64,000 nt of DNA from Ailanthus altissimus (lineage: Eukaryota > Streptophyta > Magnoliopsida > Sapindales > Simaroubaceae), in contig OX327690.1 in assembly GCA_946807835.1 (NCBI GenBank), positions 29,420,501 through 29,484,500 of the forward strand, in the 5' to 3' direction. Under the pieces are notes generated by a model, which was not told the DNA's origin, searched no databases, and was given only the letters and a program-made list of their open reading frames with translations. Of this stretch, positions 34,098-45,399 are shown piece by piece. The number at the start of each line of letters is the position of its first letter. Position 1 is the first letter of the stretch. A program made the position numbers and the translations under genes.

Positions 34098-35402
34098 TCA
34101 GAAAAGTTTGCTTGCGAACTCGTCGATCTCGGAACCATGGATGCGAGATACTCTTGATCTTTTGGATAGATCTCTCAGCTCTGATACGCTTCTTCCCAAC
34201 TCCAAAGCCACTTTCATTTCAAACATCTCACCATTCTCCCTCTTCTCCACTTCACTTTCATTAAGAGTAGATTGAATTGACTCTTCCGTAAGTGTAAAGA
34301 AGCCGGCACAGTTTCTGTACATCTCTAACACCATACCAACTTGCCCACCATGTTCAAAAGTGTTAACTGCGGCAGCCAACGCTCCTGCAGCCGCTGCAAC
34401 CACTCCAGCCCATGACCCGTGAGAAGACCCAACAGCTGCAATGCCTGTGAGCACTGGCCCTGAGATGGCCAAGATCTTGTTTATATTTAAGACCAAGTTT
34501 CCTAGTCTCATGTAATCTTCAGTATCTTTGCTCTTCACCACTTCTATAATCTCTCTCATTTCCATTTCCAACTCCTCACTCCATCCATTATTCTCCACCT
34601 TCCTGCTGTTGATCTGCTTTGTTTCACGTACTTTGTTGTTTGTCTGGGAATGATCTGATGGCCACCAAACAGCAGGCTCAAATGTTTTAGGGAACTTCTC
34701 GATCATCTTACCTAGCAAGGGAAGTGGGTATGCTTTGTCGAGAGCCAAGACCTTCTCCATTGCCTCTTTCACATCCTCTGCTCTTGGAACCCCAAGAGCA
34801 AGTGCAGTTTGGATTTGTCTCTGAAGTTGCTTGAACAATCTTGTTGCATTACGTTGTTCTTCAGCGAGTTGCGGGGGTTGGATCTTGTTCATTATAACCA
34901 ATAACCCCGTGGCTGCAGAGAACAGGAGAGTTGATGACAACTGCAAAGCCAAAAGCGAACCACCCGCACCACCAGTACTTGCTGCAACACCAGCCATGGT
35001 TGTAGCGGTGAGAGTGATCATGTTGATAGAGTTCAAGAGAAGTTTGTTCCAGTTGTCACGCTGCTCCCCCATGTTCTTGTGCATCTCCACTCTATCAGAA
35101 ACAGCCTCTAAGATCGCGTAAAGTTGGGCTTTCACCATAGAAGTGGAGGAGTCAATGTCTTTTTCTTCTGGTATAATTCTGCTAGGAACAATCTTTTCCA
35201 TTGGGATAGAGTACTTTGTGAATCCATCATCTGTTGTCCTCAGCTCCTCGACCAACAGATCTCTATTTGTTTTTTTCAGAGGCGAGAAACGGATTCTTGG
35301 AAGTTTTGGGACAGAAATAGCAGCATTAATTCTGTTTGAGGAACAAAACGATGACGAAGAAGGAGAAGACATTAGGAGGTGTGAAGCTTGCAAAGAAGCC
35401 AT
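34098..35402 (-). CDS. Array copy D: At4g22030-like membrane protein
   Basis: Intronless frame of 434 residues starting MASLQASHLLMSSPSSSSF at 35402. From residue about 24 on it is nearly identical to copy C; the one protein difference noticed is KIQPPQ for KIQPSQ in the family signature. Its N-terminal segment (SFCSSNRINAAISV) resembles copy E rather than C. The leader and proximal promoter are again as in C. The copia element starts 5' of the duplicated 3' flank and ends only about 255 bp beyond this gene's stop codon. Intact. Confidence 0.8.
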   Translation of the reverse strand: MASLQASHLLMSSPSSSSFCSSNRINAAISVPKLPRIRFSPLKKTNRDLLVEELRTTDDGFTKYSIPMEKIVPSRIIPEEKDIDSSTSMVKAQLYAILEAVSDRVEMHKNMGEQRDNWNKLLLNSINMITLTATTMAGVAASTGGAGGSLLALQLSSTLLFSAATGLLVIMNKIQPPQLAEEQRNATRLFKQLQRQIQTALALGVPRAEDVKEAMEKVLALDKAYPLPLLGKMIEKFPKTFEPAVWWPSDHSQTNNKVRETKQINSRKVENNGWSEELEMEMREIIEVVKSKDTEDYMRLGNLVLNINKILAISGPVLTGIAAVGSSHGSWAGVVAAAAGALAAAVNTFEHGGQVGMVLEMYRNCAGFFTLTEESIQSTLNESEVEKRENGEMFEMKVALELGRSVSELRDLSKRSRVSRIHGSEIDEFASKLF

Positions 35403-35479
35403 GATATGAACTGTGCTCAATATTTGCCTGTTGATTTATCTTTGGAAATCTTTGTTTCTTGATTTTGAAGGTTGAGAAT

Positions 35480-35750
35480 GAGATCAAAGAGGCACAATGC
35501 CTCTTATTTATAGTAACGAACAATAACCTGAAAGGAAAGGGTCGTTATTTTATATGACAAAAATTGACTGGCTGCGGGTTTGACTCGGCCCATCGGCTGA
35601 CCCTTTCACCAATATTGATCGATTATTTTTCTGAGTTCGTAGTCAATATTTTCTACCATGACTTGGGCATAGCTTGCTACGTACGTACTGAAACTTAATA
35701 CAAAGCTTGCCTGCATGGCTTATTGCGTCATTTGAAATGTTCTTGTCACA
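35480..35750 (-). promoter_or_regulatory. Complete promoter of array copy D
   Basis: A TATAAATAAGAG box (complement of 35501-35512) lies about 100 bp from the start. TTGAC cores lie at 35564-35568 and 35580-35584, followed by GGCTGACCC. The distal GCATGGCTTATTGCGTCA, with TTGCGTCA at 35723-35730, is retained, unlike copy C. Proximal sequence matches copy C almost base for base. Confidence 0.5.
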
Positions 35751-37158
35751 CAAGAGTCATTTTACTTTTATTAACTGAAGAACTAATTCAATTAATTTTC
35801 TTCTTATTTGAAGTTTCTAACCCAACATTTTATAGCAATGATCATAAAATCACAATTTTGATGATAATATTATTCAAATCATTTGTATTCAAACTATATT
35901 ACTAACATACTCTTCACAAAATATCGTTTGAATTCCCTATAAATTCAGTAGCTTGTTAGCTCGAGCAACCATTTGAAAACGGAACTCTTTATAGAACTCA
36001 ATTAAAAATTTAGGTTTACGGTCCATTGTGGTTGGCAAATCACACGGTGGAGGAGCGCAGCCTCGTCAAAAGTCAACATTCTCGCTGTAATCATAGCCCT
36101 CCATCATTATTTCATACTCTTTTTAATTGGCTTGTTAATTGATTCTATCTGCTACTGTATTAAATTTTATAGCCAAGTAGTTTATCAATAGCCTTCTTAT
36201 TCAACATGTTAACTTTGAACCGTCGAGCTCTCCCCACTTCTACACCTCGTATTACAGTTTGAAAATATAAAACATTCAACAACTTTGTGGTAGTATATAC
36301 ACAATTGGGAAATATAATAATCATAATAATAGATGCAACAAACTAATTTATTGTTATTATATATAAGTTTATTCTATATCCTCCTTATAATGAGATTAAT
36401 ATACACACTTACATGTTAATTAAGAACTTGTTAGTTTGTGGTCAATTAGAATGTGATAGCGTTTTCATTCTGATTTAAGGCATTAAAATGATCTTAATTG
36501 TCGAGATTTAATGTAAGATTAGTATCGGCTTAACCTTTAATTAACTTAGGCAATTACTTAAAACCCAACCGAAAATTAAAACTCCATCTTGATTCCGTTA
36601 AAATTTTATCACTTAATATGAGGCCTCATTTGGATTATGTTAAAATTTTATCGCCCTACCATTAAGATCTTATCTTCAATTATAATTCTATTAGAATTTT
36701 ATTACATAATAAAAATTAAATATTTCTTATTTAATTTGAGAAGGAAAGAGTTGAAGTTAAGATCTTTAGAATGCACTACAAGCCTTTTTATCATTAGGTC
36801 ATTTAGGCAAGTGCGTAATAATAACTTACTTAAATTAAATATTTATTAAAACTTAGCTAATTATTCATATAAGGAAAGTTATTAAATTTAAAGTAAAATA
36901 TTTATTGTGAAATGTTAATTAATTCTTTAAAAAAATAATAAATATAAAAAAAGCCTAACTTAATTTTAATTTTACATGAGGTCTCCAATTGTTTAGAGCC
37001 AGCACTGCGTACGATATGGCCATCAATAACTTCTCTTGAAATTATTAAATGGATCAAGGTAGTAAGAGGAGCTAATGCATTGGTTAGCATGATTTCGAAT
37101 TCTCTATTGATGTGAGATTTAAGCAAATAAATTAAGGTTTTGGTGATTAGTAGTTATA

Positions 37159-37201
<43 letters not shown>

Positions 37202-37533
37202 TCAAATGATCATTCAATGTTATTAATGTAAATTCAAATAAAGAGAGGATTCAAATTTTAGTATTATTGGTAGAATAAATTAAAGGACTCTAACTCGGGG
37301 ATAATCTCCATGAACAAAGAATGGAATTTGCTTTACATAATGTGTGTCAGCACTGTAGAAGAAGGAAATATGTGGCAAGAAACTATTCGTTTTGTACAAA
37401 AATTAATTTTAATCAGAATTAATGATATCAACATCCTTGAACCCTATACATGATTATACATACAAGAAAATGAATTTGTTAAATCATCGCAGTAATGAAG
37501 TATAAAAGAATTGTTAATTAAATATGGGCGAAA
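35751..37533. other. Spacer D-E
   Basis: The 36010-36310 segment is the distal array flank also seen near copies A and B (CCTCGTCAAAAGTCAACATT). The remainder is AT-rich without recognised genes; short open frames such as minus 36902-37126 have no family similarity. Confidence 0.5.
37163..37198. repeat. (AT)n microsatellite
   Basis: Eighteen uninterrupted AT dinucleotides. Confidence 0.95.
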
Positions 37534-38808
37534 TCAGAAAAGTTTGCTAGCAAACTCGTCAATCTCGGAACCATAGATGCGAGATACTCTTGATCTTTTG
37601 GCAAGATCTCTCAGCTCTGATACGCTTCTTCCCAACTCCAAAGCCACTTTCATTTCAAACATCTCACCATTTTCTCTCTTCTCCACTTCACTTTCATTAA
37701 GAGTAGATTGAATTGATTCTTCCAGAAGTGTAAAGAAGCCAGCACTGTTTCTGTACATCTCTAACACCATACCAACTTGCCCACCATGTTCAAAAGTGTT
37801 AATTGCGGCAGCTAATGCACCTGCAGCCGCTGCAACCACTCCAGCCCATGACCCGTGAGAAGACCCAACAGCTGCAATGCCTGTGAGCACTGGCCCTGAG
37901 ATGGCCAAAATCTTGTTTATTTTCAACACCAAGTTTCCTAGTCTCACGTAATCTTCAGTATCTTTGCTCTTCACCACTTCTATAATCTCTCTCATTTCCA
38001 TTTCCAGCTCCTCGCTCCATCCATTATTATCCTGCTTTGTTTCACGTACTTTGTTGTTTGTCTGGGAGTGGTTTGATGGCCACCAAACAGCAGGCTCAAA
38101 AGTTTTAGGGAACTTCTCGATCATTTTACCTAGCAAGGGAAGTGGGTATGCTTTGTCAAGCGCCAAAACCTTCTCCATTGCCTCCTTAACATCATTTTCA
38201 CTAGGAACCCTAAGAGCAAGTACAGTTTGTATTTCGCTCTTGAGCTGCTTGAATAATCTTGTTGCATTACGTTGTTCTTCAGCAAGTTGTGAGGGCTGAA
38301 TCTTATTCATTATAACCAACATCCCCGTAGCTGCAGAGAACAAGAGAGTTGATGATAACTTCATAGCCAAGAGTGAACCACCTGCACCGGCAGTAGTTGC
38401 AGCAACACCAGCCACGGTTGCAGCAGCGAGAGTGATCATGTTGATAGAGTTCAATAGAAGTTTGTTCCAATTGTCACGCTGCTCCCCAATATTGTTATGC
38501 ATCTCTACTCTATCAGCTACAGCCTCCAATATCGCGTAAAGCTGGGCTTTCACCATAGAAGTAGAGTCATCATCAACCTTATTCTCCTCTATTATTGTTC
38601 TTCTAAGGACAATCTTGTCTATCACTGAACTAGTGAGCCCATCTCTTATATTCAATTCCTCCACCAAGCCTCTGGTTGGTGCTTTGAGAGGTGGGAAACT
38701 GATTCTTGGAAGTTTTGGGACAGAAATAGCAGCATTGATTCCATTTGAAGAACGAAATGAAGAAGAAGAAGAAGTGAACAGAAGATCTGAAGCTTGTAAG
38801 GAAGCCAT
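37534..38808 (-). CDS. Array copy E: At4g22030-like membrane protein
   Basis: Intronless frame of 424 residues with the start at MASLQASDLLF (38808). The in-frame ATG 36 codons upstream lies before the TATA-proximal leader and is not conserved. The N-terminal third differs from B-D (KAPTRGLVEELNIRDGL, VLRRTIIEENKVDDDS). A short deletion removes the INSRKVENN-type residues before GWSEELEMEM. The C-terminal half is close to copy B. Hydrophobic blocks and KIQPSQLAEEQRNA are preserved. Intact. Confidence 0.8.
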   Translation of the reverse strand: MASLQASDLLFTSSSSSFRSSNGINAAISVPKLPRISFPPLKAPTRGLVEELNIRDGLTSSVIDKIVLRRTIIEENKVDDDSTSMVKAQLYAILEAVADRVEMHNNIGEQRDNWNKLLLNSINMITLAAATVAGVAATTAGAGGSLLAMKLSSTLLFSAATGMLVIMNKIQPSQLAEEQRNATRLFKQLKSEIQTVLALRVPSENDVKEAMEKVLALDKAYPLPLLGKMIEKFPKTFEPAVWWPSNHSQTNNKVRETKQDNNGWSEELEMEMREIIEVVKSKDTEDYVRLGNLVLKINKILAISGPVLTGIAAVGSSHGSWAGVVAAAAGALAAAINTFEHGGQVGMVLEMYRNSAGFFTLLEESIQSTLNESEVEKRENGEMFEMKVALELGRSVSELRDLAKRSRVSRIYGSEIDEFASKLF

Positions 38809-38899
38809 ATATGAATCTGTTTTTGTGATTTCTATTTGGTTAATTAATAAGTTCTTGTATATGTGTGTTTTGATCAAGTGTTTGGAGATTTCAAAATGA

Positions 38900-39170
38900 A
38901 AGTGAAGAGATGCCATGGCTCTTATTTATAGTAACGAACTATAACTCAAAATAGGAAGGGGTCATACGTTGAAAATATTGACGGGATGACTGAATTGACT
39001 AAGCCAATTAAATGACTCATTCGCTATTCAATGTTCATAATTTTCTATTAGCACAAGTCAAAGATTTTTCTGCCATTGCTTATTCATTTGCGTAGATCAT
39101 TACGTCAGTGACATTTTTACTTGTGTCCCTGCCGTGAGACGAAAGCTTATTGCTTAATCACGGTCATAAT
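38900..39170 (-). promoter_or_regulatory. Promoter of array copy E
   Basis: A TATAAATAAGAG box is the complement of 38919-38930. The upstream block has diverged: the GCTGCGGG segment is missing. TTGAC and ATGACT repeats remain near 38980-39020, and a TTACGTCA (bZIP-type) lies near 39098-39106. Confidence 0.4.
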
Positions 39171-40560
39171 ACGGGATTACTTATGGATTAACTAAGGATT
39201 TAAGACATTTTGCTTGCTCGTTTGTTTATCAATTAGGAGATTTCTTTGAAAGTGTAAATATTACTTGTTCAAAGGCAATAATTTTATTTAGAGTAAGAAT
39301 TTGTTGTCCCTTGAACGAAGCAATTGATTAGAATGAAAATTTTATCAAAGAAATATTATTGGACAATATTCTACTACTTGTGAAATTTTTTATTGGCATG
39401 AATATTCGATTTATTAAAAACAATGTAAACATAATTTTTTTTATCTTTTTTTTAAAATTACTTTAAAGTTAAAAAAACAAACCTTAACTTGAACGAAAAT
39501 TCTTGTTACAAATAAAAATTTTGATCTCATCATTTAAACCAAGTACTCCATCAAAATGAGAATTCTTGTTACAAACTATTAATATTTAAATGAGTTCTAC
39601 AAAATTTTAAAAATTCCTTTGCATATTTTTCTTACTTCATTGTTGAAGGGTTGAGGAACAATGGGTATTATTAAAATTTCAATAATGTTTCTTTTTAACT
39701 ACAAAATATTTTGAGTTTATAAAAATTTCAAATATTAAATTTGTATTCTAATTAATAAGACATCAATTATTAACAATATATATTAAACAATCACAAACTT
39801 CTTATACCATCATTTTTGTGAATATTATGTCAATTATCTATAAATTAGATATTTTAATATATAATTTCTCTTAAAATTTATTAATATTATACATCTTTAA
39901 ATTGTGTTAAAAAAATTATTCATCTTAAATAATATGATATTCATCAACTAAATATTAGAATAGTGTAAAAAATTATCTTAAAATTTTATGAAATTTTATC
40001 ATCTATTTATTAAATATTGTATTTTATACCACACATTTGAGATGAAATTTTTAAGATATAATTTAAAATAGATAATATTTTTCTTTTTGAATCAAAATTT
40101 ATTATGTCATAATATGGGATACCCATATTAATCATATCTATCAATAAAAATAATTAAGATTCTTATAGTAAGATTCACAAAAAAGAATCTTATTTCTCAT
40201 TTAATATTTATTAAGATTTACCACCAATTTATTTATGACCACATGAGAATAATTTGGACCAATTGAAGCTTAGAAATGATAAATGTTATGCTTGATATTA
40301 AATAAAAATTAAGTAAATTTTAAGTATATAAGAATGGGTATGTAGTATTATTTAATAAATTAGTCTGTTAGATTAATAATAAGTGCTCAGAGTGTGACAA
40401 GTGGTATCAGAACATAACCGAATTCTCACTTATATGTGGACCTCCAAAATCGCTCAAATAAAAATTGTCACATGAGATATAAGTCCCACATACTATTAAG
40501 AAGATGGCAAATACGGGCAAAATGTACTCTAACAATCGTGTGTCTTAAGCTTCAATAGAG
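39171..40560. other. AT-rich intergenic DNA
   Basis: No genes seen. A TGGTATCAGAAC near 40403 resembles a copia primer-binding site, but no LTR ends before it and no coding domains follow. Confidence 0.45.
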
Positions 40561-40564
40561 ATTA

Positions 40565-40965
40565 TTACGTAGGTAATAAGGTCCCCTAGCCTTAGGGGGA
40601 TAGACAATACGAACTAAATTAGTCATTGAGTTTGGGTTACATCATGATAAGGTGTCGCGTAATTAGATGAGGGAGAATGTTACGTCCCACATCAAATTTG
40701 CAACATGGGTAATGCATTTCTAACTCTAGGGGGATAGACAATACAGGTTAAGTTAGTTTTTAAGTTTGGGTCATATCATAATGAGAGCGTCACGTGATAA
40801 GGTGGGAAAAAATATCACATCTCACATTAAATTTGTTACATGGATAATGAGTCCCCTAACCAATAAGGGGTTTATAATACGAACCAAATTAGTCATTAAA
40901 TTTAGACTATACTATAACAAAGCGTTACATAATTGAATAAAAAAAATGTCATATTTTATATAAAA
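40565..40965. repeat. Three tandem copies of a 135-137-bp unit
   Basis: Each unit runs from GGTAATRAG/GGATAATGAG, through GGGGGATAGACAATACGAAC and TTTGGGTTACATCAT, to a GTCCCACATYAAATTTG-like end. Anchors lie at 40572, 40709 and 40844. Copies are diverged but clearly colinear. Confidence 0.8.
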
Positions 40966-41325
40966 ATTTAAATAAAATTTAAATATATAATAGTAGATAT
41001 ACAATATTATTTAATATACTAATTTATTATATCAATGACAAATATCTAATAACACAAGTCCAAGTCAGTGGTGAGATTTACCCCTTCACAAAAGAGTAGG
41101 GACACATTTGAAAAAAAAAAGAATATACTACGAAAGTTCGAATCATATTATTTACTCTTCTAAAATCATTGAGTGATCCGTTGTATTATTGTCTGAACTT
41201 CAATGGAAGATATTTTATTACAGCGAATGGAACATAACTAACTTGTGTCCTTGTAAGAGCAAGTGATTAGTAAGAATCTCTCCTCCTTTAACATTTAAAA
41301 TAAAAAAGAAACTTTGGTGAGCTAA
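40966..41325. other. Region upstream of the PMP22-type pseudogene
   Basis: AT-rich DNA. No TATA box or other promoter element could be picked out with confidence. Confidence 0.35.
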
Positions 41326-41692
41326 ATGGGGTCGATTGTAAAGAAAGGATTGCAACAGTACTTGTTACAGCTTTAGCAACACCCTTTGAGAACCAAGGTA
41401 AAGATCCTTTTTTTTCTTTCTTGTTTTGTTGTTATTGCGTTTCTCAGATGGGTTTCTCTTATTGTGTATGATTTTCTGTTTGGTGGCTAAGAAAGTGGAG
41501 GAAAAATTCAGAGAAATGAGAACCTTGAATTTTTAAATTTTTGTTATGTTATATATGCAGGCAATAACTGCGGCAGTGTTGTCAACAATTAGTGACATAG
41601 TTGCTCAGAAGCTCACTGGCACACAGAAACTTCAGCTCAAGCGGCTACTTCTAAAAGTTGTCAGTTTCCTTAAGTTTAATTTCTGTATTAAT

Positions 41693-42420
41693 TGTATTGA
41701 AGCGAAAGCACACAAACAAGTAAAAAATTCACCCAAGTAATATAATAATGCAGAACAAGTTACTAAAAAATAAATAGAGAAAGGGGTAGAAGAAGAACAC
41801 ACAAAGAATTACGTGGTTCGGCAACTTGCCTACGTCCACAGCGGATCAAGATCATACTCTTCTCTTATTATAAATCACAAGGCACTCACAAAATATGCCT
41901 TTTACAAGAAAGATCACAAAGAAAACTCTCTCTCACTCTAGGAATTTTCTCTCATAAAGAACCACTAAGATCTTTTGTTTATCACAAAGATTGTCAAGAT
42001 CTAGTTGATCACAAAGATGTATTTACAAGCCAATTGATAGCCTTTATATAGGCCTTGGGATGACCTAGGTTTACCTTATACGTGTGGGAGTCGTATTAGG
42101 GAGTCCTAAAACGAGTGGAAGATGAAATAAGGAAGTTTCTTTATTTTAGATACTGTTCCCGTCTTTAGCGCTGCGGCGCTGGGCTCTCGTTGCCGCGGCG
42201 CTAGCGCGGTTTTGCTGGGCACTGACCTCCTGGCACCGCGGCACTCAGGTTCTGTTCTGGATGCCGCAACGCCCACGCCTGGTCGCCGTGGTGCTGGCGT
42301 TTGGTGTGTCCTTCTTAGTTTTTCGCCTCCTTTCGCATCCGTCTTCGATCCGTGCGCACCCTACGCACTTGACTTGATCCCTAAATCATATTCCGATAAT
42401 TTTTAATCAATATTCTTACA
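41693..42420 (-). mobile_element. Solo-LTR-like insertion with GC-rich core, copy 1
   Basis: About 728 bp with TG...CA ends (TGTATTGAAGCG ... ATTCTTACA) inside intron 2 of the PMP22-type gene. It contains the family block AACTTGCCTACGTCCA and a GC-rich core at about 42165-42300 with repeated CGCCGCGGCGCT-like words. No internal coding region and no convincing target duplication. Minus orientation is inferred from the plus-oriented relative at 51813 that precedes a primer-binding-like site. Confidence 0.65.
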
Positions 42421-43390
42421 AATTGAAAGATAGTTATAATGTGTTATACTCATATTCTTGTCTTCATATGTTTTGCGTAAACTGGAACATTAGCTTTTAG
42501 CATCTTCCAATTCATATTTCTTTAATTGATGGGAGCATGATGCTCTCAATTCATATTTTTATAGCACTCTAAATTTGTTTCTCACTTTCTAATTGTGGGT
42601 TTTTGATGTTCTCTGTAATTGGAATTGGGAAATTTTGTTGGTTTGGGGAATGTTTTATGCTATGAATTTGGGCCACAGTTGCCAAAATTTATACCCTTTT
42701 AAGCTTTTTGGTGCTCTTCTGGCTATCCAGCTTTAAATTTTCTTGTCCCATCTTTTCAAAAGTTGTCACTTGTTTACTTTGTATTGCATACTCTGCTAAA
42801 ATTCAATTTTGCTGAGAATAATAGCAAGCATTGCCAGATGCAGGTGATAAGAAGAGTAATTTGTTTTCCCTTGTCATTTTTGGTTTTATAAATTGTTATA
42901 TATGATTATCTCAAACTGTGAGTAGAACTGCAAGTACTCCCTGTTTTATGTTCACTGTCCAATTTAGTGCTTTTGCTGGCTTGTGGGTTGGATATAGTAA
43001 ATCAACTTCCTTGTTTGTGGGATAGTTTGTTTGAGTGAATGCCTATAAACCTATACTAGCATATTGAAAATTCAGGCTCTGGTAATTGAGTTTTTGTACC
43101 CAAACCCAATGACAAACTCCCCCTGATCTTCCAAGTCTGCTCTTCTGTTTTGGAACACTAAAATTTCTCCAAACTTTTGTGGTTTTAAATGTTGCATAAC
43201 TGAACAGAAGTTTCCAGGAATTTTTGTTGAATCATAACGAAATGATAATTACTTTTTTAATTGACATTTTTTGGAAATTGGTTAGTTTTTTTAGGTTGGT
43301 TATACATCAAATACAACTTTTTTTCATCAGTGCAAGGGTATTCTGCGGTATTAAAGTAATAGATAAAGAAAAAATGGCCAAATTTATTTT
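42421..43390 (+). other. Middle of intron 2 of the PMP22-type gene
   Basis: Ordinary T-rich intron sequence between the two LTR insertions. No exon is missing from the family alignment here. Confidence 0.5.
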
Positions 43391-44054
43391 TGTTGAAGTG
43401 GAAGCAATAAACTTAAGTAAATAGTGCAATAATAAGCAATTAAGAAATAAACAAGAGAAAAAGAGTAAGAGAAAGCACACACAAATTTACGTGATTGGAC
43501 AACTTGCCTACGTCCATGATAAATCAAGATCTCTCTTCTTTTATTAATGAATCACAAGGCAATCACAAATGATGCCTTTTACAAGAAAAAACTTAAGTTT
43601 CACAAAGCACTCACTCAATTGCACTCAAAAAAATACACAATTGATCTCTCTTACAAACTAAGGGTTTTCTCTCTTATGTTTTTTGTAATCTTGTTGTGAT
43701 GTGTTTACAAACCAATATAAAGCCTTTATATAGGCCTTAGAAGACTTAGGAAAACCCTAAACCGAGTGAGAATTGGTTTGGAAAATCCTAACGCACTTCA
43801 GACAGGTTTCCTAACAAGGGAAACTGTTTCCTATGTTGGCACCGCAGCGCTGGCTTCCTGGCGCTACTTACTTAATGCCCTAGCGCCACGGCGCTTAACT
43901 TTCTGTTTTCGGTGCCACGACGCTCAACTTCTGCGCCGCAGCACCCAGACTTGGGCAGCAACTCTTCATCTTCTCACCTCCTTTCGCGTCCGTTTCATTT
44001 CCTCACGTATCCTATGCATTTAACAAATTATATTCAGATAATTTTCAATCAACA
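43391..44054 (-). mobile_element. Solo-LTR-like insertion with GC-rich core, copy 2
   Basis: About 664 bp with ends TGTTGAAGTG and CAATCAACA. It shares AACTTGCCTACGTCCA, AATCACAAGGCAATCACAAA and GATGCCTTTTACAAGAAA-like blocks with copy 1, and has a GC-rich core at about 43835-43960 (GCACCGCAGCGCTGG, GCCACGGCGCT). No internal region and no clear target duplication. Confidence 0.65.
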
Positions 44055-45399
44055 TCTCAAAGTTGCCATCTGTGATTCTGTATACATTTCCACTGCTATT
44101 GTGTTGGTTATGTGAAAGTATTGTCATTAGGTTTTATTTCAATCCATCTGTTCTAATATATCTCAATGCAGATTTTTGGATTTGCTTATCTTGGACCATT
44201 TGGACATTTCCTGCATTTGGGACTGGATAAGATTTTCAAGGGGCAAAAAGGTACGAAGACAGTTGCCAAGAAGGTAAATTACAACCTGTCCATCTTCAGA
44301 AGTAGTGAAATTTCAAATTCAAATAAGAAAGTTACTTCAACCTTGAAGCCTATCCAAGTACTGCAGATCAATCGATCCAAGTTACTTTCTGAGCATAAGT
44401 GAATGAGGTCCTTCTAACTTGCTGAATTATATTATATCAGGTGGTGCTGGAACAGTTGACTTCTTCTCCTTGGAACAACTTGCTTTTCACGATTTACTAT
44501 GGCTTGATTGTTGAGGGTAAGTTGGTACCATGTAATTTTAAATTTTACATATTGAATGCTGCATTTGAATCATAGGTGAAGCAAATGATTTTAACATATA
44601 TTATTTTCCTAAATAACTTCAACTTTGATCGGTTTCAGTTTTTCATATGAACTCCTGCAAACAATATACTGAATCAAACCAAATGCTTATGAGTTAAAGC
44701 GGTTCAAGCAATTTCAGTCCTGTGTTATAAGTTTGGTGTCTGAAAATCTTGGAATTGAATCATGAATTCTACCTACTGCCAGCTCTTTGAACAAGATTAG
44801 CACAAAGGATCATGTATACTAAGATATCACTCTTTCACAATTTCACATAACAGTAATCTGGAAAACAATAGACAAATGAAGTTTTATGCATCCAATAACA
44901 GTGAAAAAAATATCTGCTACATAAATTTAATGTAAGTGTGTATGAAAATGCAGGAAGACCTTGGATGCATGTGAAAACTAAAATCAAGAAGGACTACCCA
45001 ACAGTGCAGTATACATCGTGGACGGTATTGCTACTTTCTCATAAAATTGTGTTGATTTTTTTTAATACAAAACATACATTCCTTTTGATATCTTACATTC
45101 TCATTGAACGAAAATACAGTTCTGACCAGTTGCGGTGTGGATAAATCACCAGTATGTGCCGCTGCAGTTCCGTGTCATTTTCCACAGTGCTGTTGCAATG
45201 TGCTGGTACATACTTTCATTCCCCTTTGATTTACTTACCTATAGTATGCTAGTTAGTATTTCTTATATTATCCTGTTAGTATTTATTTTCCGAAAAATTG
45301 CAATTGATGGTTTTGTCAATTTGCTTCCATCTTATATATTTCAGGGGAATATTTCTGAATCTAAGGGCAAGGTCATTGGCATTGTCAAAGGCTAAATGA

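Larger units (their letters stand above)
41326..45399 (+). pseudogene. PMP22: Mpv17/PMP22-family peroxisomal membrane protein gene with two nonsense codons
   Basis: Seven exons fit the family in frame: 41326-41397, 41561-41659, 44172-44273, 44441-44516, 44954-45024, 45120-45205 and 45345-45399. They would give 186 residues, the usual length. Recognisable parts are MGSIVKKGLQQYLLQL, RLLLKV, IFGFAYLGPFGHFLHLGLDK, LEQLTSSPWNNLLFTIYYGL, GRPWMHVKTKIKKDYPTVQY, WINHQYVPLQFRVIFHSA and WGIFLNLRARS. Codon 17 is TAG (41374-41376) where relatives have Gln. Codon 142 is TGA (45123-45125) where relatives have Trp. The intron 2 donor (GTT|GTCAGT) is weak. Intron 2 has grown to about 2.5 kb by two LTR insertions. 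The rest of the frame is preserved, so loss looks fairly recent. An assembly or sequencing error at both codons is less likely but possible. Confidence 0.82.

Noticed and set aside
38809..38916. N-terminal extension of copy E
   Set aside because: Not conserved in other copies and directly adjoins the TATA box; the MASLQAS start is preferred.
40395..40420. TGGTATCAGAAC as a retrotransposon primer-binding site
   Set aside because: No LTR end precedes it and no coding domain follows; probably chance or too eroded to call.
42150..42310. GC-rich words as a CpG-island promoter of a hidden gene
   Set aside because: The same words recur in LTR copies elsewhere in the window, so they belong to the repeat family.
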